64,000 bases of DNA from Mycobacterium florentinum. GTDB lineage: Bacteria > Actinomycetota > Actinomycetes > Mycobacteriales > Mycobacteriaceae. How positions within the stretch are numbered: the stretch's first letter is position 1; each line of letters begins with the position of its first letter. Made by a program: the position numbers and the translations under genes. The notes under the pieces are model-generated. The model was not told the origin of the DNA, did no database searches, and saw nothing but the letters and a program-made list of their open reading frames with translations. The stretch is taken from assembly GCF_010730355.1 (NCBI RefSeq), contig NZ_AP022576.1, positions 1,736,001 through 1,800,000 on the forward strand. Reading direction: 5' to 3'. Shown in pieces: positions 37,516 through 47,586 of the stretch.

Positions 37516-40500
37516 CTAGCTCGGTGTTGCGGCCACCGCCGCGTCCGCCACCAGCGTCTCGGCCAGGTGCACGCTCAAGGCCTGCGCCGTGTTGTGGGTG
37601 GCGATGGCCTTGGGAGTGACCCGGATACCGATCTCGGCTTCGATGCGGGTCCGCAGCTCCAGATTGCCCAGCGAGTCCAGTCCGTGTTCGACGAACGGGC
37701 GGTCCGGGTCGACCGTACGGCGCAGGATCAGGCCGGTCTGCTCGGTGATCAGACGCTGCAGCCGGGTGGGCCATTCGTCCTGCGGTAACGATCGAAGTTC
37801 GGTGCGCAACGTGGTCTCGCTCCCCTGGTGCTGTCCCGCGTGCTGGAAGGCGTGGGCGAACGGGCGGCGCGCAGCCAACTCGGCCAGCCAGGACAGCCCC
37901 TGCGTCGGGACGTAGCCGGTGTAGGCGCGGTTATGGCGCAGCAGTTCGGTGAACGCGTACGCGCCTTCGTCGGGAGCGATCATGGTGGTACGCCCGCCCT
38001 CCGCCAGGTGCGTGGCGCGTCCGACCTCGCCCCATGCGCCCCACCCGATGGCCAGCGCCGGCAGGCCCTGGCCGCGCCGCCATGCGATGAAGGCATCGAC
38101 CCAGCTGTTGGCTGCCGCGTATGCGCCCTGTCCGGCCGAACCCACCAACGCGGCCGCGGAGGAGAAACAACAGAACCAGTCCAGTGGCTGGCCGGCCGTC
38201 GCCTGGTGCAGGTTCCACGCGCCGTAAACCTTTGGCGCCCAGTTGCGGTCGATCACCTCGTCGGTGATGTTGGCCAGCGTGTTGTCCACGACCACCGCCG
38301 CGGCATGCAGCACACCCCGCAACGGGAGCCCGGTGGCAGTGGCCGCGGCCACCACCCGGGCCGCGGTGTCGGCCTCGGCCATGTTGCCGGATTCCACGAC
38401 GACGTCGACCCCGCCCGCACGGATCCGCTCAATGGCCTGCCGCGCCTTGGGGGTTGGGTTTGCCCTGGCGGTCAGCACGATCCGGCCGCAGCCGGCCTTG
38501 GCCATCTCGGTGGCCAGGAACAGCCCGAGCCCGCCGAGGCCACCGGTGATGATGTAGGCACCGTCGCGGCGAAATACGTTGGCTCGCTCCGGCGGTACCA
38601 GCACGGTGCTCTGCCCCTCGCGCGGGATGGACAGGACGAGCTTCCCGTTGTGTTCGGCCGCGCCCATCACACGAATTGCCGTGGCCGCCTGGTCAAGTGG
38701 ATAGGCGGTGTGCTCGAGCGGCGGCAACTCACCGTCTCCGACGAGCCGGTACACCGTACGCAGCAGATCCCCGACCTGCTGGGGGTGACTGGCCGCCATC
38801 AGCGCGAGGTCGAGGTAGTGGAACGTGAGGTTGCGGCGGAACGGATACTGGCCCAGGCGGGTATCGCCGTAGACATCGCGCTTGCCGATCTCGACGAACC
38901 GTCCGCCGATCGCCAGCAGTTCGAAGCCGGCGCGCTGGGCCGCGCCGGTGACCGAGTTGAGCACGACGTCGACACCGTAGCCGTCGGTGTCGCGGCGGAT
39001 CTCGTCGGCGAATTCGGTGCTGCGCGAGTCGTAGACGTGCTCGATGCCCATCTCGTGCAGCAGCGCCCGCCGTTGCGGGCTGCCCGCCGTGGCGAAGATC
39101 TCCGCCCCGACCGATCGGGCTATCGCGATCGCGGCGCGCCCCACCCCACCGGTTGCGGAGTGGATCAGCACGCGCTCCCCGGGCTTGATCCTGGCCATGT
39201 CCTGCAGCCCGTACCAAGCGGTGGCGTACGCCGTCGTGGCCGCGGCGGCCTGCTCGGCGTCCAGGCCGGGTGGAAGCGTCACGGCAAGTTTGGCGTCACA
39301 GGTGACGAACGTTGCCCAACAGCCGTTTTCGGATACGCCGCCGACACGGTCACCGACCTGATGGTCGGTGACACCGGGTCCGACCGCGGTCACCACGCCC
39401 GCGAAATCCATCCCCAGCCGTGGTTGACGCCCGTCGACGCTGGGGAATCGGCCCATCGCGATGAGCACATCGGCGAAGTTGAGGCTGGATGCGGTGACCG
39501 CGACCTCGATCTGTCCCGGCCCCGGTGAGGTGCGTTCGAACGCAACAAGTTCCAGGCCTTCCAGGTCGCCGGGAGTGCGGATCTCCAGGCGCATGCCGTC
39601 GAGTTGGTGGTTCGCGATGGCGGTGTGCCGTTCGCCGGGGCGCAGCGGGGCCGAGCGGAGCCGGGCGGTGTACCACTGCCCATTACGCCAGGCGGTTTCG
39701 TCCTCGTCCGAGCCGGCCAGCAGCTGACGCGCCAGCAGCGTGGCGTCCGTGGCCTCATCCAGGTCGATCTGGGTGGCACCCAACTCGGCGTCTTCGGCGG
39801 CGAGCACCCGCATCAGCCCGCGCAGCCCCGCCTGGTCCAGGTTCAGCCGGTCACCGGGCAACACGGCCTGGGCGTTGCGGGTCACGACATACAAACGCGC
39901 CGGCTCGTCGGCGGATTCGTCCAGCGCGCGGGCGATTCGCACCAGGTGTCGCACCTGTTCTTGGCCGCGGACCGGACACTGCTCGTCGTTATCGCCGGCG
40001 GGTGGCTCGGCCAGAACTACCACACCGCTGGCGTTGCCGATCGGCAGGCCCCGCTGCCCGGCGCTCGGCCAGTAGCCGATTTCGCATTGCGCACCTTCGT
40101 TTTTCAGCGCATCGGCGAGCCGGGCGGCCAACGGGTCATCGGCGGTCGCCAGCAGCAGCCAGGTCCCGGCCGCACCGTCGGCCGCGGCGGGCAGATCGTG
40201 CGGCTCCCAGTCGATGGCCAGCAGGCGCTCGGCCAGCATTCGTTGGCGCGCGCCGCTCTCGGAGACGTCGCTACCCACCCGCAGCCCACGCACGATCAGC
40301 AGCACGGTCCCGTTCTCGTCGAACACGTCGAGATCGGCTTCCATCCCGATCTGGTTCGCCTCGGTGACCCGGCTCAGGCAGTAACGGGCGCTCCGCAGCG
40401 ACCCGTAGCTGCGCAGCCGGCGCACCCCCAGCGGCAACAGCAGACCGCCGTCGGCGATTTCGCCGCTGCGCTCATGGGCGGCCACCGACTGGAAGCAGGC

Positions 40501-43500
40501 GTCGAGCAACGCGGGATGCGCTCGAAAAGCATTGTGCTGCAAGCTAACCAGCGGCTCGACTTCGGCCAGCACGGTGCCGTTGGAGGCGTTGCCGGTGTGC
40601 GCGGCCGCCAAGCCCGAAAACGCGGGGCCGAACCGGACTCCGCGGTTGTCGAACCACTCCCGCAGCTGCGTCCCGTCCACCCGGTTCGGATGGGCGGCGA
40701 GCAGGGCGGCGACATCGTGTACAGGAGGTTGGCCCAACTCGTCGATGGCCTGCAAGGTCGCCGCGGCCCGCCGCGTGTACTCCCCCTCTTCGTCGGTTTG
40801 CACCGCAAAGGAGACCACACCGGGCGCCTGCACCGACGCGTCGGCGCTCAGCGCCGTCTGGTCGTCGAGCAGCAGCATCCGTTCGAATCGGATATCGCGT
40901 ACCTCCGACGCGTCACCCAGCGTCGCGTGAGCGGCGGCCAGCGCCATCTCGCAGTAGGCGGCCCCGGGCAGCGCCGGCACGGCGTGCACCTGGTGGTCGG
41001 CGAGCCAGGGCTGTGCCGCGGTGCCGACTTCGCCCTGCCAGACATGACGCTCCGGCTCCTCGAGCAGCCGAACGTGGGCGCCGAGCAAGGGATGCACCGA
41101 AACGGTGCGGCCACCGGCCGCCGCGGTTCCCTCGCCGTCGCGCAGCTGCGCACGATGCTCCGCGGCGCCGATCCAGTGGCGGGTGTGGTGCCAGGGCGAG
41201 GCGGGCAGGGGTGGATGCGGTTCGGGCGGGTGCGGAGTTTGGGGTGGATGACTGCGGTGGCTCGCGTTGAGGTTCGTGTGGAACGCCAGCGTGTCGTCGG
41301 CGTCGCGCGCCAGGGTGCTGACGATCCGGTAGTCGCCGGCGCCGAGGGTGTCGTTGATGGCGTGGGCGAGCAACGGGTGCGGGCTGATTTCGATGAAGGT
41401 GGCGTGTATTTCGCCGGCCGTGGCGATCGCCTGGCTGAACCGCACCGGGTTGCGCAGGTTGGCCGCCCAATGGTCGGCGTCGAACACCGGTGTGTCATCG
41501 TCGGGTCCGCTGGTCGTGCTGATCACCGGGATGGCCGGCGAATCGGGCACTAAATCGGCTAGCGCAGCACATAATTCGGGCAGGATCGGCTCGATGATGC
41601 GGTGATGAGAGGCCACGTCGACCTCGATGCGCCGGGCCAGCCGGTCGGCGTCGGCGACTACTGCCATCACCGCGTCGACCTGATCGGGCGGGCCGGCGAT
41701 CACCGTCTGGCTCGGCGAGGCGTACACCGCGATGCTCACCTGCGGGTAATCGGCCAGCAGCGCCTCGGTGGCCGCGGCGTCGGACTCCACCAGCGCCATC
41801 GCCCCCTGACCGGACAGCCGCGACATCAACCGCGACCGGGTGGAGATCACGCGCAAGCCGTCGGCGACGCTCAATGCCCCGGCCACCACCGCCGCGGTGA
41901 CCTCACCCATGGAATGCCCGATCACGGCGTCCGGCTCCACGCCGTACGAACGCCACAACGCCGTCAGCGCCAGTTGCACACCCACCAGCAGCGGTTGAAT
42001 CCGCTCGATGCCGGTCACCGGCAGACCCTGGGCCAGCACCTGCTGCAGCGAAAACCCAGCGTGTGCAACGAATATCGGCTCCAGTTCGGCGACCGCCGCG
42101 GCGAAGGCCGGCTCATCGGCCAGCAACTGCCGGCCCATCCCTGCCCACTGTGAGCCCTGGCCGGAATAGACGAACACGGTGCCGGGCCGCGCCTCTCCCT
42201 GGTGCGGGGCCACCACCCCGTCGGCCGGCCTGCCCTCGGCCAGCGCCCGCAACCCGGCAGTCGCCTGGGCGCGATCGCGTGCACAGACGGTGCCGAACAG
42301 CGCATGCCGAGACCGGTGGTGATTCAGCGTGTGCGCGACATCGGGCAATGCCACGTCCGCGCCGTCGCCATCCATCCAGTCGGCCAACGCCGACGCCAGC
42401 GAGCTCACCCGCTCGCTCGTCTTGCCCGATACCACCAGCGTGCTCACCGCCGGGCCCGGTTGGGACGCAACGATATCCATCGCGGGAGCCTGTTCTACGA
42501 CCACATGGGCATTGGTGCCGCCGAAGCCGAACGATGACACCCCCGCGCGTCGCGGAAGCCCGGTATCCGGCCAATCCGTAGGTTCTGCAACAACTTTCAG
42601 GCGCATCTCGTCGAACGGGATGTGCGGATTCGGGGTCTTGTAGTTCAGGTTCGGCGGGATGTGCCCGCGGTACACCGCCAGCACGGCCTTGATGAGACCG
42701 GCGATCCCGGCGGCCCCCTCCAAGTGACCCATGTTCGATTTGACGGCACCGAGCAGCAGCGGAGCGTCTTCGGAGCGTCCGCGACCCAGCACCGTACCCA
42801 GGGCACGCGCCTCGATGGGATCGCCCAACAATGTTCCGGTTCCATGGGTCTCGACATAGTCGACCTGATGCGGCGCGACGCCCGCACTGGCGCACGCCGC
42901 GCGCAGCACCGACATCTGTGCGGCCGGATTCGGCGCCATCAGCCCGTTGGATCGGCCATCCTGATTGACCGCCGATCCTCGCAGCACCGCTAGCACCCGA
43001 TCCCCGTCGCGCACGGCGTCGCTGTGCCGCTTGAGTATCACCGCACCGCATCCTTCGCCGCGGACGAATCCGTCCGCTTCCGCGTCGAAGGATTTGCATT
43101 GACCCGTCGGCGACAACGCTTCGGCGCCGTCGAAGCTGCGGAAGATGGCCGGCGACAACAGCAGGTTCACTCCCGCGGCGATGGCCAGATCGCAATCTCG
43201 CGTGCGCAAGCTCTGAGATGCCATGTGCACGGCCACAAGTGACGACGAGCAGGCGGTGTCCACCGATACGGACGGACCGCGAAGATCCAGAACGTAAGAC
43301 AGCCGGTTGGCGATGATGCTCAGGGCGCCGCCGATGTTGCTCCACGCGTCGACGCGAGTGAGATCCGTACCAGCCAGGTACCCGTAGTCGGTCGCACACG
43401 CGCCGGCGAAAACGCCGGTCTGCGACCGCCGCAGCGATTCCGCGGGAATCCCGGCATGCTCCAGCGCTTCGGAGGCCACCTCCAGCAACAACCGCTGCTG

Positions 43501-44064
43501 CGGGTCCATCGCCGTCGCTTCACGCGGGGAGATCTCGAAGAATTCTGCGTCGAAACCATCGACGTCGCTCAACACCGAAGCCCACCGAGTGGTGGCTGCC
43601 AGCGCCGTCGCGATCTCCGGCGAGCCGTCGTCGAACGGCAGCCATCGGTCGGCGGGCACCTCGGTTACCGACGAACGACCCTCACACAAGAACCGCCAGT
43701 ACGCGTCGGGCCCTGAAATATCCCCGGGGAAACGACATCCCAACCCGATCACCGCGATCGGCTCGTCGGCCCAACCACGCTCCACCGAGGCCGCTTGAAC
43801 CTCGGACTCCGACTCGGGAGTGGTCAGGAACCGCACCAGTTGGTCGATCGTGGGGTGCTGCCAAAAATCCAACGGGGACACCGGCCGGCCAACCAGCGTG
43901 GCCAACTCCCCCGAGAGTACGACCGCATCGCGCGAGCCCACTCCCAGGTCGTTGAACGCCACGTCGAGGCCGACATCTTCACGCTCACAACCGATCTCGG
44001 TGACGAGATAGTCGATCAACCAGCGCTCTAGCCCCCCGGCCTCCTCAGGACCGGCCGACATCAC
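37516..44064 (-). CDS. Mas-like polyketide synthase with loading ACP (ACP-KS-AT-DH-ER-KR-ACP)
   Basis: 2182 residues. Domains: loading ACP about 12-85 (Ser44 in GVGSRDAV); KS about 100-525 (Cys272 in DTACSSSL); AT about 615-915 (Ser718 in GHSMGE; methylmalonyl-type VDVASHH at about 815); DH about 995-1270 (His1024 in ADHQVHAVPALPG); ER about 1490-1800 ([11 protein letters not shown]); KR about 1815-2000 (GGLGGLG, YAAANSW); ACP with Ser2131 in GLDSLGNLE. The ACP-KS part resembles PpsA, while DH to ACP resembles Mas. The start is GTG 44064 overlapping the FadD TGA, or ATG 44061. It should build saturated methyl-branched acids from a FadD-activated fatty acid, either iteratively like Mas or once. 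It occupies the place of mas. Confidence 0.87.
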   Translation of the reverse strand: MMSAGPEEAGGLERWLIDYLVTEIGCEREDVGLDVAFNDLGVGSRDAVVLSGELATLVGRPVSPLDFWQHPTIDQLVRFLTTPESESEVQAASVERGWADEPIAVIGLGCRFPGDISGPDAYWRFLCEGRSSVTEVPADRWLPFDDGSPEIATALAATTRWASVLSDVDGFDAEFFEISPREATAMDPQQRLLLEVASEALEHAGIPAESLRRSQTGVFAGACATDYGYLAGTDLTRVDAWSNIGGALSIIANRLSYVLDLRGPSVSVDTACSSSLVAVHMASQSLRTRDCDLAIAAGVNLLLSPAIFRSFDGAEALSPTGQCKSFDAEADGFVRGEGCGAVILKRHSDAVRDGDRVLAVLRGSAVNQDGRSNGLMAPNPAAQMSVLRAACASAGVAPHQVDYVETHGTGTLLGDPIEARALGTVLGRGRSEDAPLLLGAVKSNMGHLEGAAGIAGLIKAVLAVYRGHIPPNLNYKTPNPHIPFDEMRLKVVAEPTDWPDTGLPRRAGVSSFGFGGTNAHVVVEQAPAMDIVASQPGPAVSTLVVSGKTSERVSSLASALADWMDGDGADVALPDVAHTLNHHRSRHALFGTVCARDRAQATAGLRALAEGRPADGVVAPHQGEARPGTVFVYSGQGSQWAGMGRQLLADEPAFAAAVAELEPIFVAHAGFSLQQVLAQGLPVTGIERIQPLLVGVQLALTALWRSYGVEPDAVIGHSMGEVTAAVVAGALSVADGLRVISTRSRLMSRLSGQGAMALVESDAAATEALLADYPQVSIAVYASPSQTVIAGPPDQVDAVMAVVADADRLARRIEVDVASHHRIIEPILPELCAALADLVPDSPAIPVISTTSGPDDDTPVFDADHWAANLRNPVRFSQAIATAGEIHATFIEISPHPLLAHAINDTLGAGDYRIVSTLARDADDTLAFHTNLNASHRSHPPQTPHPPEPHPPLPASPWHHTRHWIGAAEHRAQLRDGEGTAAAGGRTVSVHPLLGAHVRLLEEPERHVWQGEVGTAAQPWLADHQVHAVPALPGAAYCEMALAAAHATLGDASEVRDIRFERMLLLDDQTALSADASVQAPGVVSFAVQTDEEGEYTRRAAATLQAIDELGQPPVHDVAALLAAHPNRVDGTQLREWFDNRGVRFGPAFSGLAAAHTGNASNGTVLAEVEPLVSLQHNAFRAHPALLDACFQSVAAHERSGEIADGGLLLPLGVRRLRSYGSLRSARYCLSRVTEANQIGMEADLDVFDENGTVLLIVRGLRVGSDVSESGARQRMLAERLLAIDWEPHDLPAAADGAAGTWLLLATADDPLAARLADALKNEGAQCEIGYWPSAGQRGLPIGNASGVVVLAEPPAGDNDEQCPVRGQEQVRHLVRIARALDESADEPARLYVVTRNAQAVLPGDRLNLDQAGLRGLMRVLAAEDAELGATQIDLDEATDATLLARQLLAGSDEDETAWRNGQWYTARLRSAPLRPGERHTAIANHQLDGMRLEIRTPGDLEGLELVAFERTSPGPGQIEVAVTASSLNFADVLIAMGRFPSVDGRQPRLGMDFAGVVTAVGPGVTDHQVGDRVGGVSENGCWATFVTCDAKLAVTLPPGLDAEQAAAATTAYATAWYGLQDMARIKPGERVLIHSATGGVGRAAIAIARSVGAEIFATAGSPQRRALLHEMGIEHVYDSRSTEFADEIRRDTDGYGVDVVLNSVTGAAQRAGFELLAIGGRFVEIGKRDVYGDTRLGQYPFRRNLTFHYLDLALMAASHPQQVGDLLRTVYRLVGDGELPPLEHTAYPLDQAATAIRVMGAAEHNGKLVLSIPREGQSTVLVPPERANVFRRDGAYIITGGLGGLGLFLATEMAKAGCGRIVLTARANPTPKARQAIERIRAGGVDVVVESGNMAEADTAARVVAAATATGLPLRGVLHAAAVVVDNTLANITDEVIDRNWAPKVYGAWNLHQATAGQPLDWFCCFSSAAALVGSAGQGAYAAANSWVDAFIAWRRGQGLPALAIGWGAWGEVGRATHLAEGGRTTMIAPDEGAYAFTELLRHNRAYTGYVPTQGLSWLAELAARRPFAHAFQHAGQHQGSETTLRTELRSLPQDEWPTRLQRLITEQTGLILRRTVDPDRPFVEHGLDSLGNLELRTRIEAEIGIRVTPKAIATHNTAQALSVHLAETLVADAAVAATPS

Positions 44065-45803
44065 GCCGAAACGTCCAAGCGCTCAAACTCCTCGAGCCGA
44101 TAGGACTCGATGCACGTCGACCGGCGCACCTTGCCACTGGTGGTCAGCGGAAGCGAACCCGGCGCCACCAGAACAAGATCGGCGATCCGGACGCCGTGCG
44201 CGCTCGATATCGCGGCGGCGACGTCGCGCCTGATCGAGCGGAGTTTCTGCTGAGCGTCCTCGTCGGAGCCGGCCCGATTCTTGACCTCCGCGATGGCGAC
44301 CAGCTGCTCGGTGGTGTCGTTGGCCACCGAAATCGCGGCCACCCGGCCCTTGGTGATCTGCCCGATCGTCGATTCGATGTCGTCCGGGTAGTGGTTGCGT
44401 CCGTCCACGATGAGCAGATCCTTGAGGCGGCCCATGATGAACAATTCGCCGTCGGAGATGAACCCCAGGTCGCCCGTCCTGAGCCAGGGCCCCTCGGGTG
44501 TGCCGGCGGACGGGGCGGTGAGCCGGGCACCAAAAGTGCGCTTGGTCCGCTCCGGATTGCGCCAGTACCCGTTGCCGATGTTCGCGCCGTGCGCCCAGAT
44601 CTCGCCGATGACACCCGGCGCCGTCTCGGTCTTGGTTTCGGGGTCGACGATGCGCACCAGTGGCGACTTCATCGCGCCGTAGCTGATCAGGTCGCTACCG
44701 CCCTGCTCCTCGGTGCACGGCGTGGCGTGACCGCCCGACAACTGCTCGTACTGGAAACGCACGGATTTGGGCGCCCGCCCCGTCTTTGCGCTGGCGACGT
44801 ACAGCGTCGCCTCGGCAAGCCCATAGGACGGGCGGATCGCCGTCTCGGGCAAGTTGTATCGGGAGAACCGCTCCATGAAGCGCGTGATGGACGCCGGCAG
44901 TACCCGCTCACTTCCGTTGGCGAGTCCCACCACGTTGCTGAGGTCGAGGCCGGCCATGTCCTCGTCGGATATCCGGCGCACCGCCAGGTCGAAGGCGAAG
45001 TTCGGCCCTCCGGAGAACGGCCGAGGGTTGCCGGCCAGCAGCCGCATCCACCTGGCGGGCTCGATCAGAAATGCGATCGGGCTGGTCAGCACCGCGGGAA
45101 GTCCCCACACGACGGGGTAACAGATTCCCTGGATAAGCCCCATGTCGTGGTAGAACGGCAGCCACGACACCAGCGTTTCGGGCGGACCGGAAATATCGAA
45201 CAACCCCGACTTCAGCTGCTGGCAATTGGTGACCACGTTCTCGTGGGTGATCACGACTCCAGCCGGCTGGCCGGTCGATCCCGACGTGTACTGCAAATAC
45301 GCTTCTTTTGGATGCGAGTATTCGGCCGGGCTGAATTCCCCGGCGGAATAGAAGTCGAGTGAGTCGATTTCGATGACTGTCGGTGCGGCCGATCCGCCGT
45401 GCGACTCGGCATATTTGACGACACCGTCAACGACAGCGGATGTGGTGATAATCGCGGCCGGGGTGCAATCCTGCAGTGCCGCCGATATGCGGATGTCGTG
45501 GGCGCCGAATTGCGGCACCGAGAGCGGAACCGCGATGAAGCCCGCCTGTAGTGCCCCGAGAAAGCCGACGACGTAGTCGAGGCTCTGCGGAGCCAATATC
45601 GCCACCCGATCGCCGGTCGTCCCGCAGCGCCGGAGCTCGGCTGCCACCGTCATCGCGCGCCGCTCCAGCTGCGACCAGGTCAGGTTTTCGGCGAATCCCT
45701 TCGGATCCACGTCGTAGTCGATGAATGTGAATGCGGTGGCATTGGGCTGCCGGCGAGCGTTCTCGCTCAGCACCGCAGGAATGGAGGACTCGAGTACGGA
45801 CAT
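44061..45803 (-). CDS. Long-chain fatty acyl-AMP ligase (FadD26-like)
   Basis: A fatty acyl-AMP ligase of 580 residues that activates fatty acids as adenylates and hands them to an ACP. Motifs: YTSGSTGQPAGV (P-loop, about residue 170), the adenine-binding SYGLAEAT (about 320), the aspartate loop RTGDLGF, and the hinge GRLKDLLIVDGRNHYPDD. IDYDVDPKGFAENLTWSQ near the start fits FadD26 better than FadD28. I chose ATG 45803, 7 bases after GGAAGG; a GTG three bases upstream is possible. Its TGA overlaps the start of the loading-ACP synthase, the same gene pairing as fadD26-ppsA. It is the only intact FadD in the window, so it probably loads both synthase lines. Confidence 0.9.
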   Translation of the reverse strand: MSVLESSIPAVLSENARRQPNATAFTFIDYDVDPKGFAENLTWSQLERRAMTVAAELRRCGTTGDRVAILAPQSLDYVVGFLGALQAGFIAVPLSVPQFGAHDIRISAALQDCTPAAIITTSAVVDGVVKYAESHGGSAAPTVIEIDSLDFYSAGEFSPAEYSHPKEAYLQYTSGSTGQPAGVVITHENVVTNCQQLKSGLFDISGPPETLVSWLPFYHDMGLIQGICYPVVWGLPAVLTSPIAFLIEPARWMRLLAGNPRPFSGGPNFAFDLAVRRISDEDMAGLDLSNVVGLANGSERVLPASITRFMERFSRYNLPETAIRPSYGLAEATLYVASAKTGRAPKSVRFQYEQLSGGHATPCTEEQGGSDLISYGAMKSPLVRIVDPETKTETAPGVIGEIWAHGANIGNGYWRNPERTKRTFGARLTAPSAGTPEGPWLRTGDLGFISDGELFIMGRLKDLLIVDGRNHYPDDIESTIGQITKGRVAAISVANDTTEQLVAIAEVKNRAGSDEDAQQKLRSIRRDVAAAISSAHGVRIADLVLVAPGSLPLTTSGKVRRSTCIESYRLEEFERLDVSA

Positions 45804-46406
45804 CACGCTACCTTCCGATTTCTTTCAAAATGTTGGTGCGCATCACGTCCCCCACGGGATGTCGCGGCCTGGTTTTTCTCGCAGCACCACCCCATGCCAC
45901 TAAACCGATACGAACTCTTATCTCTGCAGCACCACCCTGGATGAGAACACTTCAAAGGTGAGGCGGGTGTCTGCGGGATAGTCGGCGGCGGCGAGCGTCC
46001 GCGACCGCTTGGCTTTCGCGACCCTGCCGACCTGGACTCCGACTACCGCGGGCGCCACCCTTTGTTCGACGAAGTGTACCGCCGCGCGGTTCAGCGACGA
46101 TCCGGTCCGCTCGCGCTTTTCCGGCATCGGGTGTACCCCCGCCCGGGCGCTGAGCCGACATGAGCGAGCGCCCGCGGCCATGACCACCTCCACGGCGAGG
46201 AACCTACCCGTTCTCACGCGGCCACGTTGGCGAATCGGCGAACTGGCTGACCAGCCAATATCGCCGGACGACCGGGACGCTGGTCCCAAAAATAGTTGCT
46301 ACGGCTCACGATCGAAGTCGTTTCCCGGGTCTATCGGGGTGGCCGGCAGGACGGGCGGAATCATCGCGCATACGCGATGATCAACCCAGAGGAGAGGACG
46401 CGGCCC
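45804..46406. other. Divergent intergenic region fadD / permease
   Basis: About 600 bp. Next to fadD it contains two copies of GCAGCACCACCC. From 45932 to 46163 a plus-strand frame without any start codon reads like the end of a protein (FRDPADLDSDYRGRHPLFDE, then a basic tail) and stops at 46161-46163; I could not identify it. A minus-strand frame over the same bases is also open. The last 240 bp before the permease show no gene. This may be the scar of a lost gene. Confidence 0.35.
45881..45937. promoter_or_regulatory. Direct repeat GCAGCACCACCC upstream of fadD
   Basis: The 12-mer GCAGCACCACCC occurs at 45881-45892 and again at 45926-45937, 45 bp apart and in the same orientation, each preceded by TCTC. 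They lie about 80 and 125 bp before the fadD start. Position and spacing suit a regulator-binding pair for the fadD-synthase operon. No family of regulator is suggested by the sequence. Confidence 0.35.
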
Positions 46407-47579
46407 ATGGCAGGCAAGGCGCTGGCAGCAATCGAGCATGCCCTGGCGCTGGCCGGGTCCATGACGTGGGAAATCCTGTGGGCGCTGATCCTGGGCTTCG
46501 CCCTGTCCGCGGTGGTGCAGGCGGTGGTGCGGCGCTCCACGATCGTGGCGTTGCTCGGAGACGACCGGCCGCGCACCCTGGCGATCGCCGCGGGCCTGGG
46601 GGCGGCCTCCTCGTCGTGCTCGTACGCCGCGGTCGCCCTGGCGCGGTCGCTGTTCCGCAAGGGTGCCCATTTCACCGCCGCCATGGCATTCGAGATCGGT
46701 TCGACCAACCTCGTGGTCGAGTTGGGCATCATCTTGGCGCTGCTGATGGGTTGGCAGTTCACCGCCGCGGAGTTCGTCGGCGGCCCGCTGATGATCGTCA
46801 TCCTGGCTGTCTTGTTCCGGCTGTTCGTTCGTGCCCGGCTCGTCGGCGCCGCGCGCGAGCAGGCCGAGCGGGGACTCGCCGGCTCGATGGAGGGTCATGC
46901 CGCGATGGACATGTCCATCAAACGCGAGGGCTCGTTCTGGCAGCGGCTCATCTCGGCCGAGGGCTTCACGTCGGTTTCGCATGTGTTTGTCATGGAATGG
47001 CTGGCGATCCTGCGCGATCTGGTGCTGGGTCTGTTGATCGCCGGCGCGATCGCGGCGTGGGTACCCGAAACCTTCTGGCGGGGCTTCTTCTTGGCCGACG
47101 ACCCCGGCTGGGCGGCAGTGTGGGGACCGATCGTCGGGCCGGTCGTGGCGATCGTGTCCTTCGTCTGCTCGATCGGCAACGTGCCGCTGGCCGCGGTGCT
47201 GTGGAACGGGGGCATCAGCTTCGGCGGCGTGATCGCGTTCATCTACGCCGACCTGTTGATCCTGCCGATCTTGAACATCTACCGGAAGTATTACGGCACC
47301 CGGATGATGCTGGCATTGCTCGGCACTTTCTACGCCTCGATGGTCGCCGCCGGCTACCTCGTCGAATTAATTTTCGGCACAACGAATCTCATTCCAACCC
47401 AGCGCAATGCCACGGTGATGGAAGCATCGATCTCGTGGAACTACACCACGTGGCTCAATATCGTGTTTCTGGTTGTCGCGGTGCTGCTGGTCGTGCGATT
47501 CGTCACGTCCGGGGGCATGCCGATGCTACGCATGATGGGCGGCTCCCCCGAGGCCTCAGACGGCCACCATCACCAATAA
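46407..47579 (+). CDS. Predicted permease, ArsP_1/DUF318 family
   Basis: A membrane protein of 390 residues with about eight hydrophobic spans. The family signature is GAASSSCSYAAVALARSLFRKGA (about residues 70-92), corresponding to the Cys-containing motif of ArsP-type permeases, some of which export organic arsenicals. A second conserved stretch is SIGNVPLAAVLWNGGISFGG. The central cytosolic loop is His/Met-containing (GHAAMDMSIKREG) and the tail ends HHHQ, both possible metal ligands. I chose ATG 46407 because GGAGAGG lies 9 bases upstream; an in-frame ATG at 46296 has no such site. It stands alone between two lipid loci and converges with pfa3, 7 bp apart. A link to lipid export is not shown. 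Confidence 0.82.
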   Translation: MAGKALAAIEHALALAGSMTWEILWALILGFALSAVVQAVVRRSTIVALLGDDRPRTLAIAAGLGAASSSCSYAAVALARSLFRKGAHFTAAMAFEIGSTNLVVELGIILALLMGWQFTAAEFVGGPLMIVILAVLFRLFVRARLVGAAREQAERGLAGSMEGHAAMDMSIKREGSFWQRLISAEGFTSVSHVFVMEWLAILRDLVLGLLIAGAIAAWVPETFWRGFFLADDPGWAAVWGPIVGPVVAIVSFVCSIGNVPLAAVLWNGGISFGGVIAFIYADLLILPILNIYRKYYGTRMMLALLGTFYASMVAAGYLVELIFGTTNLIPTQRNATVMEASISWNYTTWLNIVFLVVAVLLVVRFVTSGGMPMLRMMGGSPEASDGHHHQ

Positions 47580-47586
47580 CGCCCGC

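Noticed and set aside
46009..46380. Plus-strand 123-codon frame before the permease
   Set aside because: No recognisable product and no good ribosome-binding site; the region is described as intergenic.
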